DNA from: Penium margaritaceum
Taxonomy: Eukaryota; Streptophyta; Zygnematophyceae; Desmidiales; Peniaceae
DNA: 64,000 nt
Reading direction: 5' to 3'
Assembly: GCA_023375785.1 (NCBI GenBank)
Contig: SZWC01006683.1
Span: 8,798 to 72,797, forward strand
Made by a program: the position numbers and the translations under genes. Under the pieces are notes generated by a model, which saw only the letters and a program-made list of their open reading frames with translations, was not told the DNA's origin and did no database searches. Below, piece after piece: positions 11,667 through 21,930 of the stretch. Position 1 is the stretch's first letter, and every line of letters begins with the position of its first letter.

Positions 11667-12003
11667 GGAGAGCAGACACGAAGTCCTTGGGCAGTGCCAC
11701 TCGTGGCTCAGACCAGTGGAGGCCAAGCGGCGGCACAGGAGTCCCGTATGGATCAGGATGCGTCTACCGGACTTTTGGGAGAGTGTGTGCAGCAGGCTCG
11801 CACCAGTCCGGCGGAGGTTGCAGGGCTTGAGACATGTATGTCATCGAGTTCGACATCTACGCAGGGGTAGGAGCCGAACGTTCTACAGAAGCAGGTTGCA
11901 TCAGGAGGAGTGCAGGTGCCGCGTGCTTGGGCAGTACCATCGCGACTCCGACCAATGGTGGCCTGGCAGTGGCATAAGAATATTGTGTGGATCGGGATGC
12001 CCC
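11590..12003 (+). repeat. Tandem direct duplication of about 240 bp inside LARD-1
   Basis: A first unit (about 11597-11770: GTGTCATCGAGCTCGAC, CAGCAGCAGGTTACATCA, CTTGGGCAGTGCCACTCG) is repeated with changes about 240 bases later (about 11838-12003: TATGTCATCGAGTTCGAC, CAGAAGCAGGTTGCATCA, CTTGGGCAGTACCATCGC). The order and spacing of the landmarks are conserved. Confidence 0.7.
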
Positions 12004-12484
12004 ACACGGATCTGAGGGGGCGTTGGCGTACGAGATTCAGACCAGTACGACAGCAATCACAATGCATGAGCAGAATCGGCCGGTTAGTCTTTTGCAGGTT
12101 GAGGCATTCTTAAGAGCAGCAGTTATGAGAGGTGTCATTGGGACACGTGTTGCAGACCCAGCAGGCTTCACCGTGTCATCTCCGCTACCTGTGGACCAGC
12201 TTCAGCATGAGGAGTCACCCGTGTTCAGTGAGTCTCTGGGTTCCCGTACACAGGACGGAGCAGCGACATACATGACGGAATCAGATGGTGGTCCTCACTC
12301 TATCATCAAGCATGGGGCAGCAACCACCTTTCCCGGCGAGACAGTGCGTGAGCGCCAACTACGGTTGTTCGTCGCCTTGACGGGCATTGTCAAGCCGGAG
12401 TCCTGCACACCTGTGTCCACTACGGCTGCAGTCAAGGACACTGGAGTAGATACGTACACTCGGATGGAGTCACATCATCAGTAG
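11987..12484 (+). CDS. LARD-1 open frame B, 165 aa, unknown
   Basis: No recognisable domain. The composition is acidic and Ser/Thr-rich, with one more hydrophobic helix-like segment (ERQLRLFVALTGIV). It starts inside the second copy of the 240-bp duplication. Nothing links it to pol enzymes. It may be part of an element-specific protein or an accidental frame in C/G-rich sequence. Confidence 0.3.
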   Translation: MDRDAPHGSEGALAYEIQTSTTAITMHEQNRPVSLLQVEAFLRAAVMRGVIGTRVADPAGFTVSSPLPVDQLQHEESPVFSESLGSRTQDGAATYMTESDGGPHSIIKHGAATTFPGETVRERQLRLFVALTGIVKPESCTPVSTTAAVKDTGVDTYTRMESHHQ

Positions 12485-12918
12485 GAGCTGATTTCTCCCC
12501 CTCTTTTTCACCTGTTGGTGACCTTGCTTATCACATCGACGCTGAGAGTGGTAGTACCTGCACGGACGACATTTCCACATGCTCCACGGACTCTGACGAC
12601 TCCTCCTCCTTCTCTCTCGGCATGTGACCGCTCACTCCTCGCATGATAGACACAAGCTGTGATGTGGATGCGACAGCTGCATCTGCATCCGATGTTCTAG
12701 CGTCTCCACACATTGTGAGCTTGGTTGACCCCCAAGAGGATGCAGCAGCACCAGTTCCATCGTCTTCAGCAGCAGAGATGCAGATGGAGCTGTACTCACG
12801 AGTTGTGTAGTGTGCATGTGCAGCATCCTGTGAGGCAGAGTTTATCCTGCGCGAGGCAGACATGGGCCACTTTCACATGTCCGAGGCAGATTACGTTGAC
12901 CTGTAGGGGCGTGTAGTC
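12485..12918 (+). other. LARD-1 interior with codon-like plus-strand composition
   Basis: The plus strand shows Ser/Asp-rich coding-like stretches (for example STCSTDSDDSSSFSLG near 12555) without a long open frame. No family is recognised. Confidence 0.3.
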
Positions 12919-13362
12919 ATGCTACAATGGGAGGTGATGGCCATGCGTGAGCAATTTTCAGAGGAGGGGAGCATCAGTGCTATTTGTACAATCCTTTCGC
13001 CAGCAGCATCTGGCAGACCCATACTCGGGGAGGATCTTGTACCAGATCTGAGCAGGATGTTCGTTGGAGACATTGTCATAAGAGAGGTGAGCGTGCCTTC
13101 GGTTTCTGCCATCCTGGCTCCTGTCGACCATATCATCGCTCCTCCTTCTTCTGCTGCCATCACGCACCTTCATCCACCCGACTCACCTGCCCCATCGTCA
13201 TCTTCATCCACGAGTGGTGATCCGGTTTGCTACTCCAGCTCTCCTCTTCCGGCGGTACACCCCTGTGCCTCAGGGTGCTCTATCCCGCCTCGGAGGCCAG
13301 TTCCGCCACTTCATCCACGCTTGCGTGCTGCTCGCCCATTCCCTTTTCTCCGGTTTTCTTAG
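12919..13362 (+). CDS. LARD-1 open frame C, 147 aa, unknown
   Basis: Starts with an amphipathic stretch (MLQWEVMAMREQFSEE) and becomes Pro/Ser-rich after residue 65. No enzyme motif, signal peptide or membrane segment is apparent. The minus strand also has open frames here, so coding status is uncertain. Confidence 0.3.
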   Translation: MLQWEVMAMREQFSEEGSISAICTILSPAASGRPILGEDLVPDLSRMFVGDIVIREVSVPSVSAILAPVDHIIAPPSSAAITHLHPPDSPAPSSSSSTSGDPVCYSSSPLPAVHPCASGCSIPPRRPVPPLHPRLRAARPFPFLRFS

Positions 13363-13469
13363 ATGCATCGCGGTAGAGTAGAGAGAGGGGAGATTGTGAG
13401 TTGGGACCCTTGGCAGTCACGTGAGGGCTGGTACACTCCAGGTGATGCAGATTCACGTGAGGAATCGTA

Positions 13470-13988
13470 GTGGGAGACACCACTTTTTCTTTGAGCTCGG
13501 GTGCCAACTCGCACGTGACAGGGGAGCTATCTCTGCATGATGGCACACCACATGACTCATCACCCAGGATCTATTCAGCTACGACATCAGCATCTTCATC
13601 GAGGACATCGCTGCCAGGTTCATCTGCCCAGGGGGAGTATTGTGTGGACCTCGACCTGAAGCGGCATCATGGGAGATGCATGGCGAGGTCCATGTTTTGT
13701 TGTCAGCATCTACAACATCCCGCATGTGGCTCATGCTACGTGCCTGCACAGTTACATGTAGATGGTAGCACTCTGTTGGTCGAGACCCCGACACTTGGTG
13801 CGTTGTACCAGTGTCACGAGGAGACCATGCGATCGTGTGTCTTAGTGTGTGGCTATACTGTGTGTGATATGTGCATGCGAGCTATTGGTCGAGACCCGGA
13901 CACGTGGTGCATTGCACCTGTGTTACAAGGAGATCCTCCCATGATCCTGTGTTTGGATGATGATACTATTGTGTTGGATTGCTCGTAG
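13470..13988 (+). CDS. LARD-1 open frame D, 172 aa, Cys/His-rich
   Basis: Residues 60-95 hold several Cys and His (CMARSMFCCQHLQHPACGSC), a spacing that could bind metal but fits no finger family I know. The C-terminal 70 residues overlap the first two units of the LTR-derived repeat array, so that part is probably repeat sequence read by chance. Confidence 0.3.
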   Translation: MGDTTFSLSSGANSHVTGELSLHDGTPHDSSPRIYSATTSASSSRTSLPGSSAQGEYCVDLDLKRHHGRCMARSMFCCQHLQHPACGSCYVPAQLHVDGSTLLVETPTLGALYQCHEETMRSCVLVCGYTVCDMCMRAIGRDPDTWCIAPVLQGDPPMILCLDDDTIVLDCS

Positions 13989-14165
13989 CGGTCAAGACGT
14001 GGGCCCTGGTACCGCCAGTGTCACCAGGAGACCATCTTGTTGTTTGACATGTGTACGATGTGCATTACACTGGTTTGTATGCGTGTGCACGACTCCTCTC
14101 ATGGTCGAGACCCAGACACTTGGTGGGCTGTGCCAGTGTCTAGGGAGACCATAGATGGATAGCAG
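13778..14165 (+). repeat. Four-unit repeat array related to the LARD-1 LTR
   Basis: Units start near 13778, 13887, 13990 and 14103 (spacing 103-113 bp). Each has a GGTCGAGACCCNGACACNTGG-like head and a CAGTGTCACGAGGAGACC-like tail. The same head and tail occur twice in each LTR (8824 and 8969; 14532 and 14677). The array lies just upstream of the polypurine tract. Confidence 0.7.

Positions 14166-14221
<56 letters not shown>
14166..14221. repeat. (TG)n(AG)n microsatellite
   Basis: About 22 TG repeats run into AG repeats. A simple sequence immediately after the LTR-derived array. Confidence 0.95.
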
Positions 14222-14222
<1 letters not shown>

Positions 14223-14307
14223 TTCACTCATGCATATTATGGCTTGCCATACACTATTGTTCCGTGCCTTGGCTCACTTTCTTCTGGCGTTGACGGCCAT
14301 GTCAGCT

Positions 14308-14315
14308 AGGGGGAG
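14308..14315 (+). promoter_or_regulatory. LARD-1 polypurine tract
   Basis: AGGGGGAG directly precedes the TGTTGG start of the 3' LTR. Confidence 0.8.
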
Positions 14316-14979
14316 TGTTGGTTTGTGTGGCTTCCACCCATCACGACCAACCCCGATGGATTACCCATGTACCCACATTGGGGGTATATGGTAGAGGAGA
14401 GCGTGACGACACGACAGGCCTTCGGAGTGTCCCGAGATTTCTCCAGCACGTACGAAAGCGCTGGCGAGACACGGTCGATGCGTTTCGGTAGCCTTATTGG
14501 CTCGTCGGTAGCTGGGAGAGTTTTCTCGGTGGGTTGAGACCTGCGTACCCGGTGGACTGTACTCGTGCGACGAGGAGACCCGATGGTTGTAGTAGGGCTT
14601 CCGATGTTCGAAAAGCTGTACGTGATGTCTAGACGCTGATTCTGAGTTTTTTTAGCACTACTCCTATTTTCTCGGTGGGCGAGACCCGGGCATTCGGAGA
14701 GCTGTTCCGGTGCCTCGAGGAGACCACCGTTATTGTTGTCATGGTGTACGCAGTGTGTTCTCCCCGCTGACTTGTTTGGGTTCAGCAGGGGTGACGGGGC
14801 CCGGAGCGGCTAGCTGTCGGCGCCCCTATATTAGCCCGCTAGGGGCTCACTTGTAATCTCTCCTTGTTCTTTTGTATTCAGCGTTTTAGACATAGCCAAA
14901 TTCTTGCCGTCTTGCATTGCACTCACACACAGAGCTCATGTTCGTTTTTGCATGGGCCTGCATGCCCCAGAACATTTCA
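14316..14979 (+). repeat. LARD-1 3' LTR
   Basis: Partner of 8608-9270, with the same TGTTGG start and ATTTCA end. It is followed by AA and the right-hand TTGGC duplication, after which Gypsy-1 RT resumes on the minus strand. Confidence 0.88.
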
Positions 14980-14981
14980 AA

Positions 14982-15400
14982 TTGGCAGTTGTCACGCGTA
15001 TCTGGTGATTTCCGATGCATGTATTGATTTTGCTGAAAATCAACACAAATTTGGGTCCTTGGTGTTGATCGAAAAGATTATCAGCTTGGGGAAGAGGATT
15101 GCGGTTCTTGATGGTAGCGTCGTTCAAAGCCCGGTAATCCATGCCCATCAACATCTTGCTCGTTTTACTTTTCAAGAATTGTACTTGTTTGACGTATGGT
15201 AACGTGGATGGGCGGATGAACCCCTGACCGAGCATCTCGTCGAGTTGCTTTTTAGCCCCGTCAGCTCGTGATCGCTCATCCGATGGGCCCCTCTGACCGT
15301 AGGTGTGCTCCTTGGCTTCAGTTTGATGCGATGGTTGATGTCTCATCGAGGAGGTGAAGTCTTCAAGAGTTTTTCAGGGTAGACGTATGCAAACTCGTGG
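14982..15400 (-). pseudogene. Gypsy-1 N-terminal RT
   Basis: The minus strand encodes the RT start: KKQLDEMLGQGFIRPSTLPY, then a DYRALNDATIKNRNPLP stretch and the NHQIRVTT segment adjoining the LARD-1 insertion. The matching plus-strand sequence in Gypsy-2 is at 20720-21010. Broken. Confidence 0.88.
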
Positions 15401-17450
15401 ATGAGGGGTGCGAAATCTTCGGGTACCATTGTGAGCTTCGTCGAGGTCGATGAGGCTGATGAGGCCGATGATGAGACAGCTGCTACCACTTCTACTTCTC
15501 CCATGGGCTCGAGGTATATAAGCCACACAGGAGCTCCTCATGTAAAATGTGTTTGGCCACATTGAGCGGTATCGGCTCCACCAGTTGTCGCTTTTTGGCC
15601 TCCGCGACTTCCTCTACTGCTTCCACCTTTGCTGCTTCCACTGTCAGCTTCCGTCCCACACGCAGAAGTTGTCGTTTGGCACCGCCGATTTCCACTTAGA
15701 CATTGCCACTGTTCCAATCAACCAATGGATTATACTGCTACACGAAATCTCGTCCGAGGATGATTTTGTGATCGCTCATTGGACACCACCTCCAAATCGT
15801 TACATCCCAAAGATCTCCCATTATCATTTGCAGTGGCTCTCAGAGTCTCCAAATATGTAGTCACCCGTTGATTGTTTTTCCTTCAAACTACCCTAATTTG
15901 GCTTCAAACCCAGTTTGCAAACCATGTTCTTGCTTGCAAAGCTGTGGTAAGCTCCTGCATCCAATAGTGCCTGTACAATTATGTAACTTTTGCATTCTCG
16001 AGGATGGACATTTAGCAGTATCGCTGGCTGGTCTTCCTTGTACCCCTCGTTCAACTTTGCGATCTCAGAAACCCTCTGTGGTTATGTGGGCCATTCAGAT
16101 GGACGATTGTTCGACGCAGATCGTTCCTCCCGAACAATTGTTGCGTTTGTCATTCCTGTCCCTTGCTGTTTCCCGACTCATTCTTCTATGATTTCCCCTC
16201 CTTTCTGGTTTGCTATTTGCTTCGGCAATTTTGAGCTTTGCGCCCGTCTTTTGCGTAGCTATAGCAGGTTCGTGTGTCTCTCTGGTCGACGGCGTCCACT
16301 TCCATCGGAGTCGAGGAGTCCGCTGAATGGATTTTCCCATTCCCACAATAACTTTGGTTAGGAATCGTAGGATACGTGGATCCGAGCATTTTAGTTGGCG
16401 TTTTCAATCCTTTCTGGTATTGCGATCATCTGCGACAAGTTGTTCTCGATGCCAAAAATAGTGGTTGCGCACCAGATATCTCGCTTGAGGCCGTTGTTGC
16501 AGTGAAAATAGAGTTTGTTGGGGGCGATTTCAGCTTTGGTGATGATCTCGCAGAATCTCCGCATGTACTGTGACCTGCTTGACTGCTGATGTAGACGCTG
16601 GAGCTTGTGCAGTGCGTCCCACTTCTTGTTCAGTTGTCTGAAATGTTTGAGCATCGCGCGTGAAAATTTGTTCCAGTCGGTATGTGGTGTCAGTGCGTCT
16701 CGCCACTGTGGGTTGATCTGCTTCAAAGACGCCTGCAGTCGGTGATGTGAGACGGTTGCCGTGAGCCTTTGATGGTGCTCTACCGGTCTCCTGCTAGTGT
16801 CTGATCATCTTTAGGTCGGACTACCAACTTAATAACATGACACGCAAAAGCGCTGTTGCAAGTTCAACTTTCTTTTGATTGTCGTTGATCCCAATAGCGG
16901 TGAAGTACACCTCCAAACTCGCCAACCACATCCGAACCGTTGGTCCTTTTGGGTTTGCTTGATCAAACGGTTTTTGGTGGAGTCGGAAGATTTTTGGGTT
17001 TGCTCGAGAATTGGGGGTTTCTCTTGACGAGTACCGCTTCACGTGCACTTGTGTTGCGAAGAGCCTGCATCACGATGTTGAGTTGTTGGAGCAGGTGGTT
17101 GTTGATTCCCTTAAGTGCGGAGATTCTGTTCGCTATTTCCTCGTTCATCCACGCTAGTGTTCAGTGCCACTTGTTGTCCCTGTTGTCGTCGTCAAGGCTG
17201 TTGGTAGGGACGGCTGGATTATAGCTGTTGGGTCCGTGACCGGATTGGTCGCGGAAGCCAAAGGGGTTGTCCTGGCTGCTCCAAAGCCTGCCACGCCAAT
17301 GTCTGTTATCGCTTCATGGTTCACATGCATCGGCACGATCTGCTCATCCATCGCTGAACTCGTCACCAAAGACCCGCTGCTGGTCGTCGGTTATGCCCGC
17401 TCGCTTTATGTCGTAGTCGCAAAGTCTGCAAAATCTTGATGTGCGAGATG
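15400..17450 (-). pseudogene. Gypsy-1 gag and protease
   Basis: Read on the minus strand, gag shows a PFDQANPKGPTVRMWLASLE stretch near 16850-17000 and QWRDALTPHTDWNKFSRAM near 16680, typical of Ty3/gypsy capsid. A CCHC-like nucleocapsid stretch lies near 16215-16290. The protease region (15700-16000) is weak. The linker after it (EIGGAKRQLLRVGRKLTVEA, near 15640-15695) matches Gypsy-2 at 20300-20395. Heavily broken. Confidence 0.75.
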
Positions 17451-17514
17451 CGCTAAAGACTTGTGCAAGGTAGTCCTCCTGATGAGTCAAGTAGTCAGAT
17501 GCCTCTCCAGCACC

Positions 17515-17530
17515 GCTGCGCTCGATACTA
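17515..17530 (-). promoter_or_regulatory. Gypsy-1 primer-binding site remnant
   Basis: Minus-strand TAGTATCGAGCGCAGC follows the LTR end and resembles TGGTATCAGAGC (initiator Met tRNA). Gypsy-3 has TTGGTATCAGGGCG at the same place. Confidence 0.6.
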
Positions 17531-18071
17531 TGTGTTTCGCCAAACCAATCGTAGATGGTGAACAGGTAGAAGTTACGAGGCAAAACACGATTTAGATTTT
17601 GGGACAATTGAGCAACTCAGAGCTATCGGTAAGTGTACTTCCACGACAAGTGTCGAAATGATCGAACATGTATACAAGTGTTGAGTTACGAATGAAGCAT
17701 AGTTGGGGTTGTTGGGTCGTATGTGGAGCGACGTGTGTGGAGTTGCGTTGTGAGTGGTTGGATTCAAGAAGGTCTTTTGTGAAGTCAGGGGTCTTTGAGA
17801 ATTGACGGTTAACATGCGCGATGCATCTTTACAAATGTAGATACGTCGTGATGTGTCGAGAAGTTGACCAAAATGTCGTGACACTTCTGTTCGTAGGTTT
17901 GTGAGAGTGGTCGAACCTGTCATAAGGTTCAAGAATATCCACTGAGGGCAGGACAGTTGGTCAATTTGCCCTCGGCCTTTGGAGTGAATATCGCGGTTCT
18001 TGCAATGCGATGGGCTGCTTGTGTGATAACGGAGATGCCCACTAGAGAAGATTAGGGACTCGTTTACATCT
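17531..18071 (-). repeat. Gypsy-1 5' LTR
   Basis: On the minus strand it begins TGTAAACGAGTCCCTAATC (18071) and ends CGAAACACA (17531), 541 bp. It aligns with the 3' LTR of Gypsy-2 and with LTRs at 24103-24640, 29227-29753 and 29821-30355, all about 530-540 bp. Its 5' end directly abuts the truncated 5' LTR of Gypsy-2. Confidence 0.8.
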
Positions 18072-18428
18072 GGTAAAGTGTCACGAACTTTTGATTGACT
18101 TCTCAATGCATCAAGACTCATCTAGACTGATGAAGATGCATCTCACATCTTTGCCATCGATGCTCGAAGCCCCCCGAATCCTCGGTGAGCTTCCTGGATC
18201 CAAACGTTCACGATGCGGCTCCACACTCGTGGACCGACGATTGACCCAACAACACCGACTACGTCTCATTTGTAACTTGACACTTGTATATGTGTTCAAT
18301 CATTTCAACACTTGTCATCGAAGCACAGTTACCGCTAGTTATGTATTTATTAAGTGTCCCAAATTCTCAATTGTGTTCTGTCTTGCAACTTCTACCTCTT
18401 CACCATCTATGCGCTGTTCCGCATAACA
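18072..18428 (+). repeat. Gypsy-2 5' LTR, incomplete
   Basis: Aligns with the later two thirds of the 3' LTR at 23422-23949 (shared CTCATTTGTAAC..CGACACTTG and CACCATCTATGC.CTGTTC landmarks). It is head-to-head with the Gypsy-1 5' LTR. Confidence 0.8.
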
Positions 18429-18439
18429 CTCGGTACTGG

Positions 18440-19990
18440 AGCGTAGCGGTGCTGGAGAGGCATCCGACTACTTCGTCCATCCCGAGGACTACCTCACACA
18501 AGTCGTCAGTGCATCTCACATGTCAAGACATCACGGAATTCGCGACCACGATGTGAAGCAAGCGAGTGCATCTGACAACCAGTAGCAGGTCTTCGGCGAT
18601 GACTTTGGCGATGAAGGAGCAGAACGTGCCTATGCATGTGAATCCTGATGTAGCAGCGAACGCTGGCCTGGCAGGCTATGTGGGAACTGGATCAACCCCT
18701 ATGGGTCTGAGGATCAACCCGGTTGCGGATCCAACAGCGGTAAACCGGCCATCCCTAGCAACAGCCTCAATGCCAACAGTAGGGAAGACAGGTGGCACTA
18801 GACAACAGGCGCACATAAACCATGAACTGGCAAATTGTATCATTACACTCAAGGGGATCAATATCTATTTGCTTAAACAAGTCAATGTCGCAATGGAGGC
18901 TCTTCGCAACACAAGCATACAAAAGGCGGTGCTCTTTGAGAGAAACATCCAACTTTTGAGCAAACCCAAGATTCGCCCAGCCACTCCGGAACCGTTCGAT
19001 CTTGCAAACTCAAAGGGGACAATCGTTCGGATGTGGCTGGCAATTCTTGAGGTGTACTTCACCGTTGCTGGGGTCAATGGCGATCGAAAGAAGATTGTCC
19101 TCGCAGCCCCAATTTTGCATGGCACAACACTGAGTTGGTGGTCTGATCTAAAGACCATCCAACGACAACTGGAGACCGGCAAGGCCTCATCCACAGCCAA
19201 CATCGCCCGTCTCATATTGGCGACCACTGGCATTCTACCCTTGGAGGAGATCAGTCCGCAATGGCAAGATGCGCTGATGCCATCAAAGAACTACAACAAG
19301 TTATCGCACACGATTCTCGCATGATTTGGACGGCTGAAAAAGAATTGTGATGCTTGGCACAAGCTCAAGCATCTCCGTCAGGAGTCCATCATTTGGGAGT
19401 ACACACAGAGATGTCGCGAGATATTCACTGGTGCAGACATCGTCCCCGATTAACTCTGTGTTCACTACAACAACAGCCTCAAACGTGACATCTGACGAGC
19501 AATCGCTATTTTTTGCATCCAAAACAAAGTACCGTGGATGATCATAGCAACAAAAAGGATCGATAGCGTCAACTTCAATGCTCAAATTCATGGATTATAC
19601 GGCTGGCGACCGCCCAACCACAGTTACCGTGTGAACAGAAAAAGCCAGTTGAGGGACTCCTTGACTCTGATGGAAGTAGATACTGTCAACCAAGGAGAGA
19701 TGTGCACCTGCTACAACTTGTAGAAGAATTGGCCATATTGCTCGCAAGTGCCGAAGCAAGCTACGGGCCAAAAAGGGGGGGGGGGGGGGGGAAGTTACAA
19801 GAAATGACTCGGGAAACGGCAAGGAACAGGAGTGAAAGGCGCGACTCTTGTATGCAAGGAATGATCTACCGTGAACGGTTGCCCATGTAAATGGCTTACG
19901 GCACCACAGAGGGTTTTGGAGATCGGAAAATTCAACAAGGCGTATGAGGACAACCAACTAGCAATTTTGTGAAAGGTGCAACCCCAAGGT
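18440..19990 (+). pseudogene. Gypsy-2 gag
   Basis: The clearest gag of this family in the window. Around 18570-19320 it encodes ITLKGINIYLLKQVNVAMEA, then PFDLANSKGTIVRMWLAILE and a TLSWWSDLKTIQRQLETGKA capsid stretch with the usual WW pair. A nucleocapsid-like region near 19690-19790 is invaded by a run of 17 G (19775-19791). Capsid and RNA-binding role by family. Broken. Confidence 0.8.
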
Positions 19991-21930
19991 TCCTAGAGTT
20001 GCAGAACGGTACCGACACTATTGGATAGAGGAGCTTCTTACAAATTCGTAAGCAATGACATGGTTTGCAAACTGTGTTTGTAGACTGAATGGTGGGTATT
20101 TGATGGAAAATCTGTTGATTTGAGATTATGAATATAGATAACTCTAAGAACCACTACCACTACAAATGGGGGATCTACGGGATGTAAGGTTCTGGAGGTC
20201 ATGTCCAATGAGTAACCACAAAATCATGCTCGGACGTGATTTTCAGCACGAACACAATCCGCAGGTCAACTGGAACAGCGGTGATGGCTACGTGGAGATT
20301 GCTGTCGCCAACAGACAACTTTCGCACGTTGGGCGGAAGACAACAGCAGAAGTAGCATGGGTGGAAGCAACAGAGGAAGCCGCGGTAGCCAAAAAGTGAC
20401 AACCTGTGAAACCGATACCACCGAACGTAGCCAAACATTGCATATGATGAGGAGCTCGTGCGTGGCTTGTACATCTAGAGCCAATGGAGGAAGCAAAAGT
20501 GGCAGTAGCTGACTCATCGGCCTCATCAGCCTCATGAGACTCATCGGCTTCATCGACATCAACAAAGTTCGCGATGGTACCCAAAGATTTTGAACCACTC
20601 ATCCAAGAGTTTGTGGATATCTCCCATGACAAACTCCTGAAAAACCTACCACCTCAACGCGACATCAACCATCGCATCGAGCTAAAACCGGGCAGCCGAC
20701 CCATAGTTTGAGGGGCCTATCAGATGAGTGATCATGAGCTGATTGAGTTTAAAAAGCTGGTTGACGAGATGCTTGGTCAAGGGTTCATCTGCCCATCCAC
20801 GTCACCATACGCTACACCATTACTGTTCGTGAATAAGAAAACTGGCGAGATGTGGATGTGTTTGGACTACCAGGCGTTGAACGACGCTACCAACAAGAAC
20901 CGCTACCCTCTTCCCCAAGACAACAAACTTTTTGACCAACTCTGATGGGCTCGTATTTTCACAAAAACCGGTCTACGCAGTGGTTATCACCAGATCTGCA
21001 TGGCAGATGCCGACATCGAGAATGAACATGCTATGGGAATTTTGAGTTCAAGGTCATGATCTTGGAACTTATGAATGCCCCCGCAATGTTCATGGAAGCA
21101 ATGAAAACCATTTTCTGTGCATAGCTTAATGATTTCCTCATGGTATATCTCGACAATACTCGGATGTACACCCACACTCCGTTGGAGCACGACTGACATT
21201 TAAAAAAAGTTCTTGCAGTTTTACAAAGAGAGAAAACTCTCAACTTCGGTCGTCGTTTGATCAAGTTTTTGGGTCACGTCATCAACGGCGGACGGATTAC
21301 CATGGATCTAAAAAAGTGGCAGCAATCGCTGACTTGTATACGCAGACCAACGTCCGAGACCTTCAACTTTTTCTTAGCTTTTGCAACTACTATTGGCGTT
21401 TCATACGGGATTACGCCTGAGTGTCAGCGCCTCTCTCTGACCTCACTAAAAAAGAAAGCGAGCGGCGGTGGGGAGACAATGAACAATAGGATTTCACCGC
21501 TTTGTGGTTTGCTCTGACCTTGGTGCCAGACCTATGATTAGACGATCCAATGGTCATCTACGTCATGGCTACATACGCCTCTGATCCAGTCATCAGCATG
21601 ATCCTCCTATAGGACCATGGCAATGGAGAGCAACCGGTCGCACACATGTCACAAAAGCCACAAGGATTTGAACCCAACTAGGCCGTACACAAGAAGGAGA
21701 TGCTCGTGGTCATACATGCATTTAAGACATGGCGATGCTATCTTGAATGCCACCAATGCATCATACGCAGTGACCACCATGACGTGAAATATTTAAAGAC
21801 ACCCCCCAAACCTCAGTCAACGTCAAACCCAATGGATGGAGTTCCTTGAATCCGGGTTCAACTAGGACATTGAGTACCAGACAGGCAAAAGCAACCCAGC
21901 AAAAGCGCTCAACTGCCGACCAGATCTAAT
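19990..21930 (+). pseudogene. Gypsy-2 protease, RT and RNase H
   Basis: The protease tail and linker lie at 20166-20400 (KIMLGRDFQHEHNPQVNWNS). RT begins near 20720 (LVDEMLGQGFICPSTSPY, DYQALNDATNKNRYPLPQ), with palm and thumb to about 21480 (FLGHVINGGRITMDLKK near 21263). RNase H is recognisable at 21560-21860 by alignment with Gypsy-1. Heavily broken. Confidence 0.82.

Larger units (their letters stand above)
8606..14981 (+). mobile_element. LARD-1, non-autonomous LTR retrotransposon without pol
   Basis: Two LTRs of about 663 bp (8608-9270 and 14316-14979), a tRNA primer-site remnant (9277-9286), a polypurine tract (14308-14315) and flanking TTGGC duplications define a complete insertion. 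The 5-kb interior shows no protease, integrase, RT or RNase H motif on either strand. It holds a trinucleotide-rich leader, a G/C-palindrome cluster, several plus-strand reading frames of unknown function, a 240-bp duplication, an LTR-derived repeat array and a TG microsatellite. This matches large retrotransposon derivatives, which must borrow proteins from autonomous relatives. The LTRs differ at roughly 10% of sites by eye, implying insertion some millions of years ago. Confidence 0.85.
6125..18071 (-). mobile_element. Gypsy-1, Ty3/gypsy chromovirus, split by LARD-1
   Basis: Read on the minus strand: 5' LTR 17531-18071, primer site 17515-17530, gag 15960-17450, protease 15500-15960, RT 14982-15400 continuing at 8600-8050 on the other side of LARD-1, RNase H about 8050-7660, integrase 7600-6650, chromodomain 6400-6200. 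RT before integrase is diagnostic for Ty3/gypsy, and a C-terminal chromodomain defines chromoviruses. Only about 40 bases of the 3' LTR seem to remain (6125-6168), because Copia-1 abuts or inserted there. Old and heavily broken, with well over ten breaks. Gypsy-2, -3 and -4 are the same family. Confidence 0.9.

Noticed and set aside
13778-14165. CRISPR array (repeats at about 105 bp)
   Set aside because: The repeats are diverged, the units are long and related to the neighbouring LTR, and the context is eukaryotic.
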